The position numbers were made by a program, and so were the translations under genes. Shown here piece after piece: positions 1 through 8,894 of a stretch of 28,496 bases of DNA. The notes under the pieces were generated by a model. The model worked only from the letters and a program-made list of their open reading frames with translations, was not told the origin of the DNA and ran no database searches. The DNA lies in assembly GCA_020634555.1 (NCBI GenBank), contig JACKBK010000041.1:1-28496 (forward strand). Reading direction: 5' to 3'. Position 1 is the first letter of the stretch; each line of letters opens with the position of its first letter. Source of the DNA: Caldilineae bacterium. GTDB lineage: Bacteria > Chloroflexota > Anaerolineae > JAAEKA01.

Positions 1-121
1 CTCAGATGCGGGATTCGAGCCAGAACCGGCGTCTGTGGATGCATGCCCCGCGTGTCAAAACGTTACCGCGGCGAGCGCATTGACGGTCGTGCTTGCCCGC
101 GAGCGATCGGAAGTGACACTG

Positions 122-2062
122 ATGAAACGACATTACCTCGGCCCAGTTCTCCTCCTGGTGCTGGTGGCAGGGCTGGTAGCTGGCTGCGCAGGGACTCCAT
201 CCCCGTCGCGGCCGCTGCCAGCGCCTGCGACGAATACCTCCCCGCAACCGGTTTCCAACGCATCCATTGACGAGCGTGTCGATGCGCTCCTGGCACAGAT
301 GACGCTGGCGGAGAAGATCGGCCAGATGACGCAGGTCGAGAAGGACAGTATTTCACCCAGAGACGTAACGCGCTACTTCATTGGCTCCGTACTCAGTGGT
401 GGGGGCGGGTCGCCGGCCAGCAACACCCCTGAAGACTGGCTGTCCATGGTCAACGGCTTTCAGCAAGCGGCCCGCAAGACGCGGCTCGCCATTCCGCTGC
501 TCTACGGCGTTGATGCGGTGCATGGACATGCGGCCGTGGTCGATGCCACGGTGTTTCCCCATAACATCGGGCTGGGAGCGGCGGGCGATCCCGATCTGAT
601 GCGGCGTATCGGCGAAGCGACCGCGGCTGAGATGGCAGCGACCGGCATCCGTTGGAACTTTGCCCCTGTCGTGGCCGTGCCGCAGGATATCCGTTGGGGA
701 CGCACCTACGAGGGCTACGGCGAAGATCCCGAACTGGTCAGCCGGCTGGCAGTGCCATATATCGAAGGGCTGCAGGAGGACGCGAGTGGCCGGCTATTCG
801 GCGATCCGGCCACCGTACTAGCTACGGCCAAGCATTTCCTGGCCGACGGCGGCACGGCGTTTGGCAGCTCGACCACCGAGATCATCAAGCCCTACCTGCT
901 GGACCAGGGTGACGCGCGCATCGACGAGGCAACCCTGCGTGCCGTGCATCTCCCGCCATATCAGGCCGCGGTCGATGCCGGCGTCGGGAGCGTCATGGCC
1001 TCTTTCAGCAGTTGGAACGGGGTCAAGATGCACGCTAACCGCGACCTGCTGACCGGTGTCCTGCGCGACGAGCTCGGGTTCGAGGGACTGGTCGTTTCAG
1101 ACTGGCAGGGCATCGATCAGATACCAGGCGACTACTATTCCGACGTGGTGACTGCCATCAATGCCGGCATCGACATGGTGATGGTGCCCTACGACTATAA
1201 GCTGTTCATCGACACCCTGACAAGCGCGGTCGAAAAGGGCGACGTGTCACAGGCGCGCGTCGACGAAGCGGTGCGGCGTATCCTGCGCGTCAAGGCTGCG
1301 ATGGGCCTGTTTGACGCCATCCCGTTGCAGCCCGGCGCACCCATTGAAACAGTCGGTTCACAGGAGCATCGCGAGCTGGCAAGAGAAGCTGTGCGCAAGT
1401 CGCTGGTGCTGCTGCAAAACAACGACGAGACGCTGCCGCTCTCCAAGGACGCGCCGCTGATCTACGTGGCCGGAGAAGCTGCGGATGATATCGGCATCCA
1501 GATCGGGGGCTGGTCGACCGAATGGCAGGGAACGGCGGGTGACATCACCGCGGGGACGACGATTCTGGGCGGCGTCGAGGAGATCGCCGGACTGAATGCG
1601 CAGATCGACTACAACTCTGCTGGCAGATTCGACCGTTTCACCGACGACGCAGGGTTCCGGTCATCGCCGACGTGGCTGGCTATCTCTCGTGGCTGGCGGC
1701 CCTACGCCGAGGTGTCTCGGCGACTGCAAAGCCGATCTCTCTCGCGTTGCCGCCGGGAGGATCTGGCCATGGTGCGGCAGGCGCGCAGGCAAAGGGAAGT
1801 TAGTGCGCTGAGTGGTGGTGTTAGCCGGCCGGCCGGTAGAGATCACCGATCTCTTGCCGCCGTTGGCTGGCGCGGCTGGTTGTCGCAGCTGCCCGGCGCA
1901 GAAGGGGCAGGGGTGTGGCTGACGTGCTGTTCGGCGACTTCCGTTCACCGGCAAGCTGCGTACCAGCCGCAGTCAGCGTAGCAGCTTCACTCGACCTGCA
2001 TCGTTGCCCGTTGATGGACCAGACGCCCTCTTCCCGCCGGGTTCAGCCTGGGGCACCGCTAA
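122..2062 (+). pseudogene. GH3 beta-glucosidase-type lipoprotein, frameshifted C-terminal half
   Basis: Secreted glycoside hydrolase family 3 enzyme, expected to remove terminal beta-linked sugars (usually glucose) from oligosaccharides outside the cell. The ATG at 122 gives a lipoprotein signal with lipobox LVAGC (Cys22) and a Ser/Pro/Thr linker. The GH3 TIM-barrel domain is intact (about residues 50-420) with GRTYEGYGEDPEL, a KHFLADGG motif and the nucleophile Asp327 in VVSDWQG. The second domain starts normally (SLVLLQNND, GGWSTEWQGT), but homology leaves the reading frame near 1630. Recognisable pieces then appear in alternating frames: VPVIADVAG, PYAEGVS, GRPVEITDLLP, ADVLFGDF, and a final GFSLGHR followed by TAA at 2060-2062. 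The open frame itself runs to 1981, but its last 110 or so residues are nonsense. Either a recent pseudogene or a sequencing-error stretch; family assignment is secure, integrity is not. Confidence 0.85.
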
Positions 2063-2224
2063 AACCAGATGACACGGTGCTTGTCACCAGCCCGGTGTGA
2101 AACGATGAGCAGCTCTGCTGGCATCCTGTTGCTGATCCAGCGGCTCTTGTTGCCAGCTGCGTGTCGGCACAGCCACTAATGCCGACCTCGACTCGTCTTA
2201 CGCTTGAACAAACGAAAGTACCAC

Positions 2225-3694
2225 ATGAACAACCTTATCCGTTGCCGTTTTCCCATTTCAAACGGCAGTACATTTACCCGCCTGAAACAGTCATCCGTGT
2301 CGAGAATTCATCCGTCGGACGAGATGCTGGCCAAACCAGTTCGTTACCTGGCGCCGCGCTGGCCGCGGCCGTTGGGATCAAAACTGCCGGTGCCGCTGGC
2401 CGGTGAACCTCAATGACAAAGCATCGTGCTTCCACGGCCGATGCCGATCCGTCGCTGGGACAGGAAGGCTACGAACTTACGATTTCACCGGACCACGGTG
2501 ACGATTGAAGCGCAGCGCCGGTGGCATCTTCTATGGCGTGCAGACGCTGCGCCAGTTGCTGCCGGCCGCCGTCGATCCGCGGCTGCCCAGCCGGCAAACT
2601 GGCTGCTGCTGCCCAGCGGCTCATCCGCGATAATAACCGCGCGTTACGCCTATGGCGCCGTGCATGTATGCGGACAGTAACGCCATTTCCCGTCCGGGAA
2701 GTGGACGACGTCAAGCGCCTGATCGACCTGATGGCGTTGGCCTGGCTGAACCGGCTGCACCTGCACCTGACCGATGACGGGGCTGGCGGCTGATGATCGG
2801 TCCGTGGCCGAAGCTGGCCGAGGTCGGCGGCAGTTCCGCTGTGGATGGCGATCCCGGCGGTTACTACGCAGGCCGAATACAGCGAACTGGTCGAGTACGC
2901 CCGCAGTCGCTTCATCGACATCGTGCCGGAGATCGACATGCCCGGCGCAACGCGCCGCTGGCCTCCCTATGCAAGGCTGAACTGTGACGGCCAGGCGCCT
3001 GATCTCGCAGCATCGAGGTCGGGTTCAGCTCGTTCTGCATCGACGGAACTGACGCAGGTTTTCTGGACGACGTGATCCGGCAGCGAGCTGGCCGCGACGC
3101 TGGCCATACATCCCATCAGCGGCGACAGGCCGCACAGCACACCTGCCGACTACCGCCGCACGCTAATCGAAGCGGTGCAGCCATCGTCAGGCGCGGCAAA
3201 CGGATGCTGGGCTGGGCTGAGATAACTGAGCCGACCTGGCGCCGGGAACGGTGGCCTCAATACTGGCAGGCGACCGGCGCACTTACGCAGTGACGCGCAG
3301 GGCGTCAAAGGTGATCATATCGCCGCAGCCACAGCTACCTGGACATGAAATACGACGACACGACGCCCATCGGCCAGAACTGGGCCGGCAACATCAGCGT
3401 CGAGCACGCCTATGACTGGGATCTGCTACGGTGCGGACGCCCGGCGTCACCGAGCAGGCGATTCTGGAGCGTCGAGGCGGCGCCGCCAGCGGAACGAAAC
3501 CGTGCGCACGATGCGCGATCTGGAAATACCTCGTTTTCCCCGCTTGCTTGGCTATTCTGAAGGATCGGCTGGTCGCCGGCCGAGGAGGCCGGGCCGAAAG
3601 CGGGACTTGTACCAGCAACGACTGGCTGCTGACCCACGGTTGGAGGCACAAGGAGTGGACTACCTGCGCGCCGGAGGGTTCCTGGCGAGACTGA
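2225..3694 (+). pseudogene. GH20 beta-N-acetylhexosaminidase, many frameshifts
   Basis: Remnant or badly read gene for a family 20 beta-N-acetylhexosaminidase, which releases terminal GlcNAc/GalNAc. No long frame survives, but collinear GH20 pieces occur in all three + frames: GGIFYGVQTLRQLLPAAV (about 2520), FFPVREVDDVKRLIDLMA then LNRLHLHLTDD (2690-2775), MIGPWPKLAEVGGSS (2793), YSELVEYARSRFIDIVPEID (2878-2940), SFCIDGT and FLDDVI (3035-3075), KRMLGWAEI (3199), YLDMKYDDTTPIGQNWAGN (3340-3400), then EAQGVDYLRA and a final WRD stop at 3694. The usual catalytic Asp-Glu pair (GGDE) falls near 3115-3135, where the DNA reads GGCGACAGG, so the Glu codon is shifted out. The start is approximate (ATG 2225). 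It sits between GH3 and GH130, which fits GlcNAc-containing glycan breakdown. Confidence 0.8.
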
Positions 3695-3720
3695 AATTCT
3701 CTTTATCTAAGGAGGTAATC

Positions 3721-4753
3721 GTGACTGCAAAGCAGATATCAATCGTCAACGGTGCCGTTTGCCCTAACATCCGTGGGAGGACCTGACCAAAGCCGCTCAA
3801 ACGACTGTCTGGCGCTCAACGCAATCCGATCATTCCACGACCCGCAGTCCCGTCGTCAACAGCATCTTCAACAGCGGCATAGTGCCTTATCAAGGCAAGT
3901 TCGCGGGTGTCTTCCGCTGCGACGACACTGCGCTGACCATGCAGCTGCGCCATACAGCGACGATGGCGTGACCTGGACCATCGGGCACGAAGCGGATCGG
4001 TTCATGCCGACAGCGAGCAGTGGCCGAGATCAGCAGCACTTGCTCCAGTATTCCTGACCGCAGGTGGTTTTGGATCGACGACGCGCTACTATGTGACGTG
4101 GTGGCGGCTGTGGACCGACCATCGGCGTCAGCTGCACGACTTCGAGACGTTCACCAACTGGAGAACGCCTTTTGCCCTTCAACCCGCAACGGTGTGCTCT
4201 TGCGCGCAAGATCCAACGGCCGTTTCGCCATCTTTCAGCCGTCCCAGCGGGCAACGGCCACACACCCTTCGGCGTCTGCGCCTGGCGAAAGCCCCGACGG
4301 CAGTTCTGGGGCCGCTATGTGGCGGGAACAGCCACCGGCGGCTGGCGATCAGCCAAGATCGGCGGGTCCGATCCATGGGAACAGGGCTGTGCTGATCTAC
4401 CGGCGTCTGACAGCCTCGTGCAACGGGTTCGTCTACAGCTTCAGTTGGCGCTGCTGGTTGTGTTAACCGTGGAAGGTGATCGCGCGCAGCGAGCCATATC
4501 GCGCCGCAAGCGCCCTACAGGCACACCGGCGACGTGCCCAACGTGGCATTTCCTGCGCCGCGCGCTGGTGGACAGCAGCGACACGGGACGCATGGCAATC
4601 TACTACAGCAACGGACACCGTACGTGCACCATGGCGCCGCCGTGGACGAGATCCATCGATTTCAAATCCACGAGACCAATAACAACATGCTACAGCGCCC
4701 AAGACGGTGCCAAATCGTCCCTATGCGCTCACGAGCACAAGCGGGCGCCGTGA
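3721..4753 (+). pseudogene. GH130 beta-mannoside phosphorylase-like gene, many frameshifts
   Basis: Family 130 enzymes are five-bladed beta-propeller phosphorylases or hydrolases acting on beta-1,4- or beta-1,2-mannosides, typically in the cytoplasm. A very good Shine-Dalgarno (AAGGAGGT, 3709-3716) precedes a GTG start at 3721 (VTAKQISIVNGA). Collinear family pieces follow in changing frames: SIFNSGIVPYQGKFAGVFRCDD (split, 3860-3935), ALTMQLRH, DGVTWTIGHEA, WIDDA with YYVTWW, DFETF and HQLENAF, RNGVLFARK, FAIFQPSQR, TPFG, FWGRYV, SAKIG, LTASCNGFVYSFSW (about 4405-4450), GDVPNVAFP (4530), RMAIYYSN and VDEIHRF. The pattern (FRCDD, NGVLF, SCNGFVYS, DVPNVAFP) resembles mannooligosaccharide or mannosyl-GlcNAc phosphorylases, but specificity cannot be fixed. 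The end is approximate. The intact ribosome site beside a scrambled coding region suggests recent decay or consensus errors. Confidence 0.75.
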
Positions 4754-4864
4754 ATCCGTTAACGGTCGGGCGGCCCTCGCCAACCTATTACCGGATCAAA
4801 TTCTTAACTTTCATGAAAATCGTTGGTCGCTGAGCGGCCCGTAGCCACACTTGCGGAGAACACT

Positions 4865-6259
4865 ATGAAGCGATTGACTATCCTGTTGACTATCGGCATA
4901 CTTGGCCTGACAGCCTGTTACGCGCCATCCAGCCCACAGCCAGCCGCTACCGCCATTATTCCGGCAGCACCAACTTCAGCGACTGCGGAGCCTGCCGCAT
5001 CTGTGCCTGCTGCCAGTGCAGACGAAACGGGCGACATACCAACGCCCGGCACCCTGGTTGTCGATCCATCGGTGGACCTGGGACCGATCAGCCCGTACAT
5101 CTACGGCACCAACTACGGGCCGATGCACGCCGTGCCCATCGAGATGATGCCGGACATCATCGATTCCGGTTTCACCGCGCTGCGCTGGCCGGGCGGCGCA
5201 TGGACCGACACCGTGGATATGCAGCCATTCCAGCTCGACCAATTCGTCTGGTTCTACGAGCAACTGGGCGCGTTGCCGACCGTCAGCGTTCGCCTGCACA
5301 ACGGGTCACCAGAGACGGCAGCTAATCTGGTGAGCTATGCACGCGACAAGGGCTACGGCATCGAATACTGGAGCATCGGCAACGAACCTACGCTGTACGA
5401 AGAGCAGTTCAACGAGTCGTACGACGCGGAGCGCCTCAATCGCGAGTGGCGCGCGATCGCCGAGGCCATGAAGGCCGCCGATCCGTCCATCAAGCTGATG
5501 GGGCCGGAGCTGCACCAGTGGAACAGTAGCCTGGCGACCACGCTCAAGGACTCTGCCGGCCGCGACTGGATGACGGAGTTTCTCAAGGCGAACGGCGATC
5601 TGGTGGATGTGGTCACGGTGCATCGCTACCCGTACTGGAGCGCCACAAACGAACCGGCTACCTTCGATGAGATGCAGGCCACCGCCGCGGCGATGAACGC
5701 CGAGGTTGTCTACCTGCGCGAGTTGATTCAGGAAACCACAGGGCGCGATCTACCAATCGCCATCACCGAGCTTAACTCGACGCCGACTAGCGTGCAGAAC
5801 CAGCCTGCCAGCCCCGATTCGTTCTTCAACGCGGTCTGGTACGCGGACGTGCTGGGCCGTCTGATCGATGAGGACGTGTGGATGGTCAACCAGTGGGTGA
5901 TCTCCCAGCGCAGCACCGGGCTGGGATTGATCAACGGCTTCACCATTCGGCCGACGCTGTACACGTTCCGCATGTACAAACATTTCGGCGACCAGCAGGT
6001 CTACGCAGCGTCGGGCGTCGACAATGTCACCGTCTATGCGGCGCAGCGCGACGACGGTGCGCTGACGGTGATGGTGGTCAATCTGGGCGACGTCGAGCAA
6101 ACGGCCACGCTCAACATCGCCGGCGAGAAGCCTGCGGAGGCCGAGGTCTGGCTGCTGGACAAGGATCACAACGCGGAGAGCCTGGGCGTTCAGCCATGGC
6201 CGGCCGATGGTTTGGTCACGCTGCCGGAGCAGTCGGTGACGTTGTATATGATTCAGTAA
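4865..6259 (+). CDS. clan GH-A glycoside hydrolase lipoprotein
   Basis: Predicted surface-anchored retaining glycosidase of 464 residues. The ATG at 4865 is chosen over the upstream in-frame one because GGAG lies 6 nt before it and it opens directly onto a lipoprotein signal (lipobox GLTAC, Cys18) followed by an Ala/Pro/Thr/Ser linker. The body looks like a (beta/alpha)8 clan GH-A barrel: RWPGGAWTD, the acid/base in YWSIGNEP (Glu174), VVTVHRYPY, and the nucleophile in IAITELNS (Glu302). A beta-sandwich-like tail follows (VTVYAAQRDDGALTVMVVNLG), as seen after barrels in GH30, GH39, GH51 and GH79-type enzymes. The exact family and substrate are not determined by eye; arabinoside, xyloside or glucuronide activity are all possible. 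It is the first intact gene after the frameshifted block and is followed 182 nt later by the GH94 gene. Confidence 0.8.
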   Translation: MKRLTILLTIGILGLTACYAPSSPQPAATAIIPAAPTSATAEPAASVPAASADETGDIPTPGTLVVDPSVDLGPISPYIYGTNYGPMHAVPIEMMPDIIDSGFTALRWPGGAWTDTVDMQPFQLDQFVWFYEQLGALPTVSVRLHNGSPETAANLVSYARDKGYGIEYWSIGNEPTLYEEQFNESYDAERLNREWRAIAEAMKAADPSIKLMGPELHQWNSSLATTLKDSAGRDWMTEFLKANGDLVDVVTVHRYPYWSATNEPATFDEMQATAAAMNAEVVYLRELIQETTGRDLPIAITELNSTPTSVQNQPASPDSFFNAVWYADVLGRLIDEDVWMVNQWVISQRSTGLGLINGFTIRPTLYTFRMYKHFGDQQVYAASGVDNVTVYAAQRDDGALTVMVVNLGDVEQTATLNIAGEKPAEAEVWLLDKDHNAESLGVQPWPADGLVTLPEQSVTLYMIQ

Positions 6260-6264
6260 GCCGC

Positions 6265-6332
6265 TCGTCATTCCCGCGCAGGCGGAAATCCACTCTTCGT
6301 GGTTCTGGGTTCCCGCCTGCGCGGGAACGACG
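6265..6332. repeat. imperfect inverted repeat, REP-like or terminator hairpin
   Basis: Arms around TCGTCATTCCCGCGCAGGC (from 6265) and GCCTGCGCGGGAACGACG (ending 6332) pair over about 20 bp with one mismatch, separated by roughly 25 nt. This is the ATTCCCGCGCAGGCGGGAAT-like element seen dispersed in many bacterial genomes. It lies 5 nt after the stop of the GH-A gene, so it may also end or stabilise that transcript; there is no T-run. Confidence 0.75.
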
Positions 6333-6375
6333 GAATAGGCGTACAGAATCCTGAGGTTCGCAAGCAGGTTCATTG

Positions 6376-6424
6376 AGTGCGCTTCAGCGCACTTCGCTTT
6401 ATCAGACAGGTGCTTCAGCGCCTG
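6376..6424 (+). promoter_or_regulatory. two tandem TTCA-tetraloop hairpins in GH94 leader
   Basis: Two 18-nt hairpins occur 13 nt apart just before the GH94 ribosome site: AGTGCGC-TTCA-GCGCACT (6376-6393, perfect 7 bp) and CAGGTGC-TTCA-GCGCCTG (6407-6424, 7 bp with one G-U). Both share the core GCTTCAGC. The Shine-Dalgarno GGAG (6432-6435) starts 8 nt after the second stem. A role in mRNA stability or translation control is inference. Confidence 0.5.
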
Positions 6425-6441
6425 GCCTTCTGGAGAAATCC

Positions 6442-8838
6442 ATGCAATACGGTTACTTCGACGACGACACAAAAGAATACGTTGTCACCCGTCCCGACAC
6501 GCCCCAGTCGTGGAGCAACTACCTCGGCTCCACGGAGTATGGCGCGATCATCACCAACAACGCCGGCGGCTACGGCTTTTACAAATCTGGCGCGCGCGGA
6601 CGATTCCTGAGGTTGCGCTTCAACAGTGTGCCGCAGGACCAGCCGGGTCGCTACTTCTACCTGCGCGATCGGGACAGCAGCGACTATTGGTCGGCCTCGT
6701 GGCAGCCGGTGGGCAAGCCGTTGGGCGCCTACGAGTCGACCTGCCGCCATGGCACCGCCTACACGACCATCGAGTCGAGCTATGCCGGAATCCGCACGGA
6801 GACCACGTATTTCGTGCCGCTGGATCAGGACTTCGAGTACTGGCGGCTGAAGGTCACCAACGAGAGCGACCGGCCGCGCCGCCTCTCGATCTTTTCCTAC
6901 TGCGAGTTCACCAACCAGTGGATGACCCAACAGGACCAGGTCAACCTGCAATACTCGCTGTTCATCGTCAAGGGTGGCCTGACCGACGACGGTCTGTTGC
7001 GCATCGCGATCCACGACAACTTGACGCCCGAGGCAGGCACAGGTCACGAGGACGACATCGGTATGCACTCGTGGATAGCGTTGGTGGGCGCGCCACAGGC
7101 AGGCTACGACACCAGCCGCGAGGCGTTCCTGGGCGGCTACCGCAGCTACCACAACCCGCTGGCGGTAGAAGAGGGCCGTTGCATGAACAGTGACGCCTAT
7201 GGCGACAACGCCTGCGGTGTATTGCAAAGCGACCTTGACATCCCGCCGGGCGAAAGCCGCGAGCTGCTGGTGATGCTGGGCATCGGCGATGCCAACACAG
7301 TCGGTAAGCGAACAGTGGCCGAGTATGGATCGCTGGAGCGTGCAGCCGCGGAGCTGGCTGCTGTCAAGGAAAGTTGGCATGGCAAGCTGGGCAGTCTGGT
7401 GGTGGACACGCCGGACCCCGCCCTCAACCATACGGTCAACGTCTGGGGACTTTACAACTGTCTGATCACCTTCGCCTGGTCGCGGGCGGCCAGTCTGGTT
7501 TACAACGGCGAGCGCGATGGCCTTGGGTTCCGCGACTCCGTGCAGGACATCCTGGGCGTCGTCGCGGCGATTCCCGAGGAGGCGCGCGAACGACTGGCGC
7601 TGATGCTCACCGGCCAACTGGCCAACGGCGGCGCGATTCCGGTCATCAAACCCTTCGAGCACAGCCCCGGCCACGAAGCAGCACCGTCATCCGATGAACT
7701 GCGTTCCGATGATTGCCTGTGGTTCTTCAACGCGGTGCCGGCCTACGTGGCTGAGACCGGCGACTTCGACTTCTACAGCCTGGTGCTGCCTTACGCCGAT
7801 CAGGGTGAGGACACCGTCTTCGGCCACCTGCGGCGCGCGTTGCAGTTCAACCTGGAGCGCCGGGGTCGCAATCAACTACCCTGCGGGCTGGCCGCTGACT
7901 GGAACGACTGTCTGGTGCTGGGCTACCATGGCGAAAGCCTGTTTGTCGCCTTTCAACTGCGGCTGGGGCTGACGGTCTATGCCGAGGTGGCTGAACGGTT
8001 GGGCAAGCCGGAGGAAGCGCGCTGGGCTATGGCGCATCGCAAGCGACTGGATGCTTACATCCAGAGTGTGGCCTGGGATGGCGACTGGTTCATCTGGGCC
8101 ATCACCGAAGATGGCACGATCTACGGCACCAAGGACTACCCTGAGGGCCAGGTCTACCTCAACACCCAGGTCTGGTCGGTCCTCAGCGGCGCGGCGACGC
8201 CCGCCCAGGCCGAGCGCTGTATGGAGACTGTGCATGAACGGCTGGCGACACCTTACGGCCTGATGCTGTCCGCGCCGCCCTTCGTCAAGACCCCGGTGCA
8301 GGTGATGCGGTCCGTGGTGTTCAACCCCGGTATCAAGGAAAACGCCGGCATCTTCAACCACACGCAAGGCTGGGGTGTGATGGCCGAGTGTATACTGGGC
8401 CACGGCGACCGGGCGTACGAGTATTACAGCGCCGCCATGCCGGCAGCCTGGAACGACCGCGCCGAGATCCGCCAGTGCGAGCCGTATGTGCAGGGCCAGA
8501 CCACCTATTCGATCTATTCGCCTCGCCCCGGTAACACCCGCACCTCGTGGCTGACCGGCGCGGCGGCGTGGTCGTATTACAGCGCCACGCAATACATTCT
8601 CGGCCTGCGGCCAGAGGTGGACGGCCTGCGAATTGACCCGTGCATCCCGCACGACTGGCCAGGTTTCACGGCAACCCGTCGTTTTCGTGGTAAAATCGTC
8701 GATATCGTCGTGACGAACCCGGACGGCGTCTGCCGTGGCGTCCGGTCGATCACACTGAACGGTGAAGCGCTGGCCGACAATCTGGTGCCGGCCGGCTCGT
8801 TGGCCGACCACAATCGGGTCGAGGTCGTGTTGGGGTAG
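6442..8838 (+). CDS. GH94 disaccharide phosphorylase (cellobiose/chitobiose type)
   Basis: Cytoplasmic inverting phosphorylase of 798 residues that would split a beta-1,4 disaccharide with phosphate to give an aldose-1-phosphate plus a free sugar. The ATG at 6442 is chosen because GGAG lies 6 nt upstream and MQYGYFDDDTKEYVVTRPDTP is the family N-terminus; the frame is open to 6373 without homology. The N-terminal beta-sandwich has NYLGSTEYGAIITNNAGGYGFY and DYWSASWQPVGKPL. The helical barrel carries GERDGLGFRDSVQDILG and the general acid in AADWND (Asp486), followed by GYHGESLF. The end shows SPRPGNTRTSWLTGAAAW and LGLRPEVDGLRIDPCIP, both typical. Length fits the family (about 800). Cellobiose and N,N'-diacetylchitobiose phosphorylases are both close by eye; the neighbouring GH18 and GH20 favour chitobiose, GH1 and GH3 favour cellobiose. 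No signal peptide. Confidence 0.92.
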   Translation: MQYGYFDDDTKEYVVTRPDTPQSWSNYLGSTEYGAIITNNAGGYGFYKSGARGRFLRLRFNSVPQDQPGRYFYLRDRDSSDYWSASWQPVGKPLGAYESTCRHGTAYTTIESSYAGIRTETTYFVPLDQDFEYWRLKVTNESDRPRRLSIFSYCEFTNQWMTQQDQVNLQYSLFIVKGGLTDDGLLRIAIHDNLTPEAGTGHEDDIGMHSWIALVGAPQAGYDTSREAFLGGYRSYHNPLAVEEGRCMNSDAYGDNACGVLQSDLDIPPGESRELLVMLGIGDANTVGKRTVAEYGSLERAAAELAAVKESWHGKLGSLVVDTPDPALNHTVNVWGLYNCLITFAWSRAASLVYNGERDGLGFRDSVQDILGVVAAIPEEARERLALMLTGQLANGGAIPVIKPFEHSPGHEAAPSSDELRSDDCLWFFNAVPAYVAETGDFDFYSLVLPYADQGEDTVFGHLRRALQFNLERRGRNQLPCGLAADWNDCLVLGYHGESLFVAFQLRLGLTVYAEVAERLGKPEEARWAMAHRKRLDAYIQSVAWDGDWFIWAITEDGTIYGTKDYPEGQVYLNTQVWSVLSGAATPAQAERCMETVHERLATPYGLMLSAPPFVKTPVQVMRSVVFNPGIKENAGIFNHTQGWGVMAECILGHGDRAYEYYSAAMPAAWNDRAEIRQCEPYVQGQTTYSIYSPRPGNTRTSWLTGAAAWSYYSATQYILGLRPEVDGLRIDPCIPHDWPGFTATRRFRGKIVDIVVTNPDGVCRGVRSITLNGEALADNLVPAGSLADHNRVEVVLG

Positions 8839-8859
8839 GTGGCTTCAGACCGCCCGGCA

Positions 8860-8876
8860 CGGTCAGGAGACCGGCC
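8860..8876 (+). repeat. 17-bp dispersed hairpin repeat, copy 1
   Basis: CGGTCAGGAGACCGGCC here is identical to 26656-26672. Each copy can fold as CGGTC-AGGA-GACCG with a short loop. This copy is in the 44-56 nt gap between the GH94 and GH5-like/GH18 genes. Function unknown. Confidence 0.6.
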
Positions 8877-8894
8877 GCAGCGATGGTTGAACCG

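Noticed and set aside
6376..6424. ANTAR target RNA
   Set aside because: The two hairpins have 4-nt TTCA loops and not the hexaloops with A at position 1 and G at position 4 typical of ANTAR targets.
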